Shown here in pieces: positions 56,179 through 64,000 of a DNA stretch of 64,000 nt. Below the pieces are notes generated by a model. That model was not told the origin of the DNA. It searched no databases and saw nothing but the letters and a program-made list of their open reading frames with translations. The number at the start of each line of letters is the position of its first letter. Position 1 is the stretch's first letter. The stretch is from Siderastrea siderea. Taxonomy: Eukaryota > Cnidaria > Anthozoa > Scleractinia > Rhizangiidae. The position numbers and the translations under genes are program-made. The stretch lies in NCBI GenBank assembly GCA_964030785.1, contig OZ034969.1, positions 45,095,201 through 45,159,200 on the forward strand, given 5' to 3'.

Positions 56179-56346
56179 GAGACTTTGTATCTTGATCAGT
56201 AGTTTACTTAGTTTATTGTCTTAGTCCAGGACATTTAGCAGATCATGCTTTAGACCGAAAATAGTAGTTTTGTTAAGATCTAAGTGTTGGTTAACACCTC
56301 CCTATAGCTCTGGCATGGGGACATGCCTTTTTCAAAAAGGGGATAG

Positions 56347-56899
56347 TGTGGTAGAGTTAACCAAAGCGTGCCAAAGCGTGACACAACAATTTTAGGTAAC
56401 ATTGATTGCGTGATTGTAATCGGAAATATGATCTTTGTTAGACCTATTGTTTATTAAAGTAAGCGAGCAAATATTCTAGTACCTATTCTAAGTACGTGTC
56501 GCGTGGAATATCAGAATGTAGCTCGTGTTTTCCGTCTCACGACACGTGCGAAGACGAGTTCCTTCTAGTACCAAGTTTCAGCGTAGGATTCTGCTCACAT
56601 AACCACCTAGTTCCGCAGGATTTGCGTAAGTTTTCATCCCTATCTCTGTAGTTGTGGTTATGTCATAATTAAGTTTATCCCAAAGGAAACCCCATTTATC
56701 TCCTATATTTTCTAGCACGTATTAGTTAGCTACCATCATGTATATAAGAACGTTGATCCAAGCAATAAAGTAGGCTAAGTTGATTGTACAGCAGTTGAGT
56801 GTGTCTCACTCCGCGAGTGTGCTCCCGATAAGCCAAAAGCCAGCCCAAGCATCGCAACAGTTCGACGCTAACCAACCCTCGGCCGTGTTTTTCACTACA
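56347..56899 (+). repeat. 3' LTR with promoter-like signals
   Basis: 553 bp starting TGTGG and ending CACTACA. It contains TATATAAG at 56741-56748 and AATAAA at 56764-56769, fitting an LTR promoter and polyadenylation signal. Confidence 0.85.
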
Positions 56900-56929
56900 C
56901 TAGGACAACTTTCAGTGGTGTAGACCCTG

Positions 56930-57300
56930 ATAAAAATCCTATACAGGATCCTACAGGATTTTCGAGGATCCTACGACATCCTGAAAGTTCACACAGGATC
57001 CTACTCAGGATCCTAAATGGCAATAATCCTAACCATGTTTTATAGGATCCTACTCAAGATCCTGTCAAGTCTTTCAGGATCCTGCTTAAGATCGTCTAGG
57101 ATCCTGTTTAGGATCCTATAGGATCTTGTTTAGAATCCTGTAGGATCCTATAGCCTAACAGGATCCTATAGGATCTTGTTTAGGATCCCGTAGGATCCTA
57201 TAGGATCTTAAACAGGATCCTATGGGATCCTACAGGATCTTATGTAGGATCTTATCAGGATCCTGGGTTAGGATCCTTCAAGATACTGTTAGGAGGGGAG
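56930..57300. repeat. GGATCC palindromic minisatellite
   Basis: Dense irregular repetition of AGGATCCTATAGGATC-like units; about a dozen or more GGATCC hexamers occur in 370 bp. Individual units are short palindromes, so the same pattern appears on both strands. It starts 30 bp after the gypsy element. Confidence 0.9.
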
Positions 57301-57642
57301 TTGAAAACAAGGAGTCATTTTCCAGTCTCGAAGTCATTACACAACCATATCAGATTCTAGATCTGATTTAGACAAATTAATTCAACAAATAAGAAGTGGG
57401 TTTCCCAGTTCAGGTATCAGCATCACAACTGGGACATTTGTGAAGAAGAAACATCACACTTGTAATGGGATTCTTCTCTTGATGCAATTCCAAAGTTCAA
57501 CTTGACAAAGGCTAACTGAGTGCAGAGAATAGCTGTAAGGCCTTATCTTAGTTTCAAAAGTTTTAATAAATGCATGTACTTCTTTGATAGGAAAGTTTGA
57601 ACAGTAATAATAAGTAACAAAGATTTGATCAAGTTACTTGAT

Positions 57643-59475
57643 AGCAGAGCTCGCGGAGCACCATGGGTAAGCAAATGTGGTAACCCGTTGATCAGAAAAA
57701 TTTTGGTTCTGACGTCAGCGTACGTCCATCCGTCCGACCGTCCGTCCGTCCGTCCGTCCGTACAGACTCTGGGGGAGGGTGAGGGGAGTCCCAAGATAAC
57801 CTGACCAGGGGAGGCGGAATGCCCTTTTTTCCTTGTAGCTGAAGTAAACAATATGGCGGCTGGTTCCTCGTACGCTCGATTTTCAATACGATAATTGTAA
57901 TACATTCTTGGAATGAAGACTTGTAACAGTTGATCATGAAAAGGAAAAGGATTTCTTCAATCTCGATGGCGCATATAAAAGATATTGGAGAGCTTGAAGG
58001 CAAGAAATCCTTTTTCGAGGACATACTTGTTTTTTTTCAGAGCTAAGGAGATCTGGAAAGAACCCGGCGACTTTCGTTTAGATTTTCAAGTCCTTCTTTC
58101 AGTTCAGTAGTAAAGTAAACTAAAGATGTGATTGTGGATTTACATTGTAAAAATTGTTTAATTAAGGGACTTTACATGTTTAGTAAATTACGGTAATTTT
58201 CTTGAAATGTTTTAAAAACTTGTTTAAACTATCTGTGAAATTACCCCGTAGTTCCCGTTTGTCGGCTTGCGGGTGACTTCACTCGAGGGGACAATTGAAT
58301 GCAGTTTGCTTTCCTAGGCAAACAAGTGCTTCGTATGTGAATGACATTTCTTGTTTTTGAAGGTTTCTTGTCCCTTTTTCTGTGTTTATTCATTAAAGGA
58401 ATTTTCATTGGTGAGCAATCTGATATCTATGTGCAATTTTCTTTTGAACTTTAGTGCGTAATTTTCAATATTTTTCTTTGAGCAATTTTAGTCAGTAGTG
58501 TATTCGTGACTATTCTAGTTTGAGTCTGTGTTGTTTTTTCAATGTAGGTTGTTTTTCTTCGGCTCCGCATATTGGGTTGTTTTGACTAATTCGTAATTTA
58601 GTATTCAACACCTGAAGAGTCGCTCTGTCGTGAATATTTTTTAATTAAATTTATAGTCTTAGTGTAAAGCTCCATATGTTTTTTCTTCAGTCGTGGAATA
58701 TTTTATCTTCCTTATATTTTTATATATTTTTGGTTTCTTCATTTGAAGTGAATGACATTTCTGTCCCAATTTAGCGACTAAACTTAGAATCGCCGTTTCA
58801 GTGAGTGAGTTCAGTGTGGCATGTTTTCATGTTCGTTTTGGTTATACCGGTAAGCCATTTCAGTGTGTCTTTAGTTACAGATCGAAACGAAATCTTTATT
58901 TAAGTAACTACAAGCAAAGCATTTCTCGGTTTAAGTCTATTTTGTCTAAAATGAGACTCTAAAAGCTTCCTAAAATTGGTTCAGGGTGTGTTCTTGAGAG
59001 CGCCCGATTAATATATCGCGGGTTAAAAACTTGTGTCATTTTCTCTTGATAATTATACGTGTGCTTGAAAGTTTCCGAAAACATTTTTGGGTAATTTTTT
59101 GTCACTAAACGGTTTGATGCCGGGAAAATATTATTTATTTTAGCAAAATAGATTTCGAGAAATGTTTCATGGTTAAAAGAATTAAGCAGACAGAGGGATG
59201 AAAGTTTTACAAATACTCTTCTTGAACTTAATAAGCTAGCTTTCGAAAGAATGCTACAAGAAAGCTGTCGGTGAAAGTCGTGCTGAAGTCTTCTGTTTGA
59301 AGAAAAATAAGCCAAGTCACAGTTTCCTCAGTGGTCCGCATGTTTTCCCTTGCTGTTTTTCGCCTCTTGGCGAATAACTGTACAACTGAAATTTAATGTG
59401 TTTTACGGGCCAACAAGCATGAAAGAGAGGTGTGGAGCTCCGCTTTTAGGCTTGGCTAAAACTATATATTATGTA
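57643..59475. repeat. Dispersed repeat unit with GTCC tract, member 1
   Basis: The left end has AGCTCGCGGAGCACCATGG, then TGGTAACCCGTTGATCAG, a TGACGTCA-like block and a GTCC microsatellite (57725-57762). The right end has GGAGCTCCGCTTTTAGGCTT, GGCTAAA and CTATATATTA. A second unit at about 61112-61965 shares both ends in the same order. No protein was recognised; probably a non-autonomous element. Confidence 0.5.
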
Positions 59476-59649
59476 CTGTATCATTTTGATTGTAACAACA
59501 AAGGTGTGCTACACGTATATGTAATTCTTAGCATGGAGTACAAATGATAATTTGTATCTCAACAGTTATCATGTCTTATGCCAAAAATAATAACAATAAC
59601 AACTAAAATTTCCTCTAATAAATACAACAAATGACCACTTTTTGGACTG

Positions 59650-60135
59650 AGGCACATGAAACTGCTCTTATTGCGAACATTTCCCATCAATTTAAGTAAG
59701 ATTTGCAGCTGTCTCACCAGTTATTCAAGATGTGGTATTCTCTCAGCTTTCACTTGATCATCTCTGTCAAACGAATTAACCAAACGAGGTGAATCCACAG
59801 CAACCTCAAACTGGACGATCACTCGCAGTTCTCGGCCGTGTTGCAATTAGCGTAAGGACAAAGTCTGAACAGTCAGTTAAAAGACGAGTAACGGTCTCCA
59901 ACAGTTCTGTTGTAGCAGAGCGGTTGCAAATAATCAAGAGAAGGCAGGCCACATTTCTACCAGAAATCTTACCATTGCCGCCATGTTAACATGAATTGTT
60001 TTTAAAGGGTACTTTTCAATGGCATTATATATGAAGGCCTTTCCCAAGGACGGCACTTTTCATGCCAGCCTACACAGATCAATTTTGTAAACTGCGCGTA
60101 TACGATTACGTAATCCCGTTTGCGCGCATTTTAAC
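59650..60135 (-). repeat. Inverted-pair repeat, copy 2
   Basis: Reverse-complement counterpart of 49390-49830 with several indels. It ends near CGCGTATACGATTACGTAAT. Confidence 0.6.
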
Positions 60136-61111
60136 CCTCGTATATCTGACTGATTTTACAAAAACATACCTATACAAAATTCAAGACAGTTTCCAACTTT
60201 GTTCATCTAAGGCCTCTACTAATCAATAGGCAGCCCTAAATTAGGGCTGAAACTGACATACATTTTTGACAGGCTAGGAAATTAATCATGACCTCTGATC
60301 TCTTGAGAAGGTGGGCTGCAAAGTGCAAATCTCACTTAAAATCCGATCCGTTTGAGTTAAAATTTATCTTTCTAAGGACAACTAGCCTTAAGCAAAGTGA
60401 AACAGCGTTTTCAATCGCGACTTGATCGAATTCCTACATTATTCACTGTTCCAAATAATCAAACAAATGCAGTCTGCTAAGATTTAGTCACACGTCTGGT
60501 AAATGTTACGTCAACTCTTCAGCGGAAATGACACAAATCGACACTTTGAAAGCATCAAGGCCACGACATAACTTCCCTCTAGCGGCAAAAACGAAGACAA
60601 AACGAAAATTTATTCAAACTCACGCTTTTTCGAGCAAATCTCTTCACAAACTCTTTCTCTGCTCGCCATCCTAGTTGAAGTCCAAGATGTTGAGAAAATT
60701 TTTCAAAAAGACATCGTCATACCGCCGCCTTTGACAAAAATTTTTCTAAGTCTTTGGCCAGGTCAAAATTTAAGTCCAATTTTGCTCCGTCCACTTAGAA
60801 AAGATCCCTAAGACCTACTTTTCGAGGCCAAAGACTTGTTACCACCTCGAGCAAAGCCCACAATATCAATCCCTGCAAATGGACCCGAGTCAAAGCCCCG
60901 TTAAGTTCAAAAAGCAAAACAAACTGCAGGTAAGATATTAGACGACGCATCAAACCAGCAAATCGTAAGACTTTTTCCATCACTAGGCTTCATGATGCCT
61001 TCAGGAAAACTTTGCTCAAGGCAGCCAACTGAAAATCTAGATCTATTCATTTTAATCTGAGCGCAGACAGCGCCAATTCCAAAATGTCGCTAACTTGTGT
61101 AGGAGAGAGAG
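60136..61111. other. Intron DNA without recognised features
   Basis: No gene, RNA or repeat end was recognised. Confidence 0.5.
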
Positions 61112-61965
61112 AGAGAGCGGAGCTCCATTGCTAAGGAAATTTGGTAACCTATCAAGCCAAGAAATTTTGGTAGTGACGTAATAGTCACGTGACCGTCCGT
61201 ACGTAAGTACGTACGTACGTACGTACGTCCGTCCGCACCACAGGGTTACCAATACACTTCATACACTGGATAAAACCCTGTGCTGAATCCCATGTGTTTT
61301 TGGCGCGAACTCGCATGTTGACCCGCGTTGTAGCAAAACAAACGAAGACAACAAAAGTCATAAACAAATTTGTTAATGGAAAAAAAAGTTCAAAAGAATA
61401 CTCAGTTGTCTTTTTGGTGGAAGGGGAAAAGTTCAATTTAGGCGAAAAAAATTAGGCGACAAAGTTCAGGCGAAAAGTTTAAATTTGCCGCGTCGGTTCT
61501 GTTCGAACTCGGTCGGCACAACGCTTGAGTTCGCAGCTTTTCGCAGCGGTTTCGACGCCAAATATAGCAGAACTAGAGCTTTCTGGTTTTTTCTGTCCAC
61601 AACCATGGTTTTTACGGCGTTCCCAACACATTTTGCCAGGAAAAACACCAGCATTTTCATGCTGATAGGCAGCTTGTCACGAAGAAAGAAATAAGTATTA
61701 AAATTAACTTAGAAAATGTTAAGGAACGCTCATGGCCAAGTGGACTAATATCCGACTTCATATGCCGCCGATCCGGGTTCGACTCTCAGCGAGGGTACGA
61801 ATTTTTTTCTTTTGTTTTTCTTTTCGTTTTTTTTTTTTTTAATTTAACGACTTGAATGAGAGTATTTTCACAAATTAATAACTGCCAGCAATAAACAAAC
61901 AAACAAACAAACAAACAAAACAAAAAGGGGGGCTCCGCTTTTAGGCTTGGCTAAATCTATATATT
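61112..61965. repeat. Dispersed repeat unit with GTAC/GTCC tract, member 2
   Basis: Shares GGAGCTCC, TGGTAACC and AAATTTTGGT at the left, a GTAC/GTCC tract at 61192-61232, and the GGGGGCTCCGCTTTTAGGCT end at the right with member 1. A tRNA-like stretch and a CAAA microsatellite (61896-61920) lie inside. Confidence 0.5.
61727..61800 (+). pseudogene. Degenerate tRNA-like sequence
   Basis: TGGCCAAGTGGA resembles a pol III A box and GGGTTCGACTCT a B box at proper spacing. The T-stem (CCGGG/CTCAG) and acceptor do not pair well, so it is a tRNA relic. Confidence 0.5.
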
Positions 61966-62438
61966 AGGCTTAAGTGCATTTGACGCCTTGAGAGCTCTTC
62001 CCAGTTTAATTGTTTCCGTATTTGTGCTGAACGCACATCATAAGCTTGAAAGGATATTATGCGTGCAGCACGAGTTTGCAATTTCTGGAGTTTAGTAGCA
62101 AGTCCCTGATCTAAATTGTCCCAAACAACGTCACAGTAGTCAAACACAGGCTGGATAAGAGATTTGTAAATTGTGTTTAGAACATATAATGGTACATAAT
62201 CACGTGCCTGTTTAAGACCACTGATAGATCGATTTACTTTTGAGCAAAGTTTATCAACATGCTCGTTCCATTTAAGATTTTCATCTAAGTCAGTTCCTAA
62301 ATATTTTGTTGTTTGGACTAGTTTTATATGATTGTTGCCAATCTTAATTGGAAGATCTCTTCCTAAGTTCGACAATTTGAAATCAGTTGTTAAAAACATA
62401 TACTCCGTTTTAGTGACATTTAAACTTAACTTAACCAT
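61941..62438 (-). pseudogene. Non-LTR retrotransposon RT C-terminal fragment
   Basis: The minus-strand frame reads KLSLNVTKTEYMFLTT, then TKYLGTDLDENLKWNEHVDK, VNRSISGLKQARDYVP, then NTIYKSLIQPVFDYCDVVWD and LATKLQKLQTRAARII. This is the thumb and connection part just after the catalytic palm in CR1/L2/RTE-like reverse transcriptases. The catalytic box itself is upstream and absent, cut by a GA microsatellite (62449-62472). The 3' side ends abruptly at the repeat-unit terminus. Confidence 0.85.
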
Positions 62439-63040
62439 TTGGTTTTCTGCAAGAGAGAGAGAGAGAGAGAGGAAAGAGATTCCTACCTCCTGAAATATTC
62501 TTTAATTTGTCAAAGTCAGAACGGTTGTAAGTTTGACTCATAACCTTTTTTGTTTATTGTGAGAAATGATGATCATCGTAGGCTAATGACTTTAGTGTAC
62601 ATGAGTATATTTTTTGTGATTATGATAAAAAGCTGTCACAAATGCTGACTGCAGTTTTTCTATATGTGATTTCCATCACACAAAACTTTCGTTTCTCCTT
62701 TGAAACAAGTGCTGACACGAGGGATTAAACTATTTGGCTGAGTGAGACGATGATTATACTGCCCTCATACATAAAGATTAACGTCCAGGTTTTATTTTTA
62801 ACAGATCCGATATAAGAAAAGCGTGATTAGCGATCTGTCAAAGTTAGAGAAGTTGCACGTTTGACTAATATTCTTTTTGTTTAATAAAAGAAGTAATGAG
62901 ATCATCATAAGCTGAATACTTTCTTGTTATCCATCGCAAAATCCGCCGTGTATTTTATTTTACGTCACATTTCCAGGAAAAACAATAAAATATTGAAATA
63001 GCAAAAGCTAAATACTAATTGCCAACTTTGTTTTTTTTAG

Positions 63041-63112
63041 GGGTCTTGCAGAAAACCAAATAAAAAAAATCCCGGAACAAGTATTCGCCCAGCTGACCAA
63101 CCTGGAATACTT
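63041..63112 (+). CDS. Receptor gene exon 12: LRR 8
   Basis: A 72-base phase-2 exon (acceptor TTTTTTTTAG, donor TT/GTAAGT) encodes GLAENQIKKIPEQVFAQLTN, then LEYL. It follows a 27-kb transposon-filled intron after LRR 7. The phase means at least one more exon must lie downstream, outside the window. Confidence 0.9.
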
Positions 63113-63132
63113 GTAAGTTTATTGATATCTTA

Positions 63133-63820
63133 GGGACCGTTCACTTTTTATGAGGTAGGGGGGGCTGGTGGGATTTGAGGGGGGTCATGTGAAAAAATTT
63201 GGCTTCAAAGGGGGGGCCAGCCGAAAAAATATGGTGTGTAAAGGGGGGGTCACCAAAAAAAAATGCCTTTAAGTTTATTAGTGACAGCATCTCTAATGAT
63301 GCAAACATCAGTGCCAGAAGGCCAAAAATAGCATTTCTAGGGTTCTGAAAATTCAAATTTTCGCGGGGGAGAATGCCCCCGGACCCCCCTACTTTATTAT
63401 ACACCCAACGGCAACTCTACTCCACCAACTGTTTCATTACAAAATACAGCCAAGGGAATGTCAACTCTTTTTTGCCCTCTGCTGATCTGATTCTTAAACA
63501 GCTAATAACAGTGTCCAAAATAATGCTTTCAACCCTTCATGAATTGTCTGTTTATGTACTTCAGAATAAGCATTTACTTCTGCAGGACTTGAGTGTTAAC
63601 TGATTGACTGTTTAATTTAAGCTTCATAAGTTTTAGATTTACTTTGTCACTTTTTCTTGTTTTCACTTTTTGGGGGGGGGGGGGTCATCTCAAATATTTA
63701 GGACTACAAGGGGGGGCCAGGTAAAAAATTTCTAACGTAGAGGGGGGGTCATTATATTCTACAGGTACTACCCATCAAATCCCACCAGCCCCCCCTACCT
63801 CATAAAAAATGAACGGTCCC
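63133..63820. mobile_element. Harbinger-like non-autonomous transposon
   Basis: Ends GGGACCGTTCACTTTTTATG and its mirror (CATAAAAAATGAACGGTCCC) extend as about 45-bp inverted repeats through GAGGTAGGGGGGGCTGGTGG. TTA flanks both sides (63130-63132, 63821-63823), as in PIF/Harbinger elements with their TWA target duplications. GGGGGGTCA-type motifs are repeated subterminally. No transposase. Confidence 0.8.
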
Positions 63821-64000
63821 TTATTAGTTGTATCAATTGTACAATCAGCGTTGTTTCAGTTTTTTTAGTTAGGTTAATGATTGTACTAACGTCCTTGTGA
63901 ATGGTGGCTCGCCTGGAGTTTGTAAGACTTCATATTATTTTGCAGAATATCCGAATACTTTTGTCTACAGCTAAAATATTTGCTGTCGTTTTAACATGAA

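Larger units (their letters stand above)
53677..56899 (+). mobile_element. Ty3/gypsy LTR retrotransposon with two internal deletions
   Basis: A truncated 5' LTR (53677-54011) and a full 3' LTR (56347-56899, TGTGG to TACA) surround pol remnants. CTAG flanks both sides (53673-53676, 56900-56903) as a 4-bp target duplication. A purine-rich tract AAAAAGGGGATAG lies just before the 3' LTR. The 5' LTR jumps directly into the protease-RT linker, and the RT is missing, so gag, protease and RT have been lost in two deletions. The LTRs differ at many positions, so the insertion is older than the 8.6-kb transposon. Confidence 0.88.

Noticed and set aside
63900..64000. Possible next LRR exon after TATTTTGCAG at the right edge
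   Set aside because: The sequence after the acceptor-like AG does not translate to an LRR in the needed phase.

Overview
The window looks like AT-rich nuclear DNA of an anthozoan cnidarian, probably a stony coral or sea anemone. This is an inference from exon style, tRNA-headed SINE-like repeats and DIRS-, Penelope-, P-, Harbinger- and integrase-type transposons; no species marker was seen. It holds one large host gene on the plus strand whose introns are packed with mobile elements, many on the opposite strand.

Host gene (7103 to beyond the right edge). A signal-peptide exon (7103-7154, ending at a GC-AG donor) joins a CUB exon (7343-7687), an Ig-like exon (9006-9239) and an LRR N-terminal cap exon (10984-11113). 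These are followed by 72-base phase-2 exons that each encode one leucine-rich repeat: 16227, 17661, 19033, 20956, 31526, 35433, 35830 and 63041. Two further 72-base LRR copies (20784, 35252) keep the repeat but have lost both splice sites. Three exons (20956, 35433, 35830) are nearly identical and come from segmental and tandem duplication. The gene is a secreted or membrane receptor-like protein; its C-terminus is outside the window.

Mobile DNA, left to right: a Ty3/gypsy integrase relic (2.6-3.05 kb); a MITE (6.1 kb); a Penelope-like fragment (8.6 kb); a P-like element with a decayed THAP domain (11.3-13.7 kb); several foldback and TIR elements (13.8-16.8 kb); an 8.6-kb transposon (21652-30258) with near-identical ~200-bp TIRs, palindromic subterminal arrays, an intact integrase-type transposase and a convergent gene with a HECT-type ubiquitin-ligase C-lobe; a short element (32.6-34.3 kb) sharing both ends with a long DIRS-like tyrosine-recombinase retroelement (about 38.7-48 kb, minus strand); within the latter's spliced gag intron, a 1.4-kb element with a 9-bp target duplication, a long TTTC tract and a second P-like THAP element; SINE-like units; a 1.5-kb DNA transposon carrying four tRNA-like genes (51008-52555); a gypsy element with two internal deletions (53677-56899); a GGATCC palindrome minisatellite (56.9-57.3 kb); a non-LTR RT fragment (61.9-62.4 kb); and a Harbinger-like element (63133-63820).

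The strongest candidate for something undescribed is the 8.6-kb transposon with its HECT cargo. Its boundaries are fixed by an empty paralogous copy of the insertion site at about 36.61 kb.
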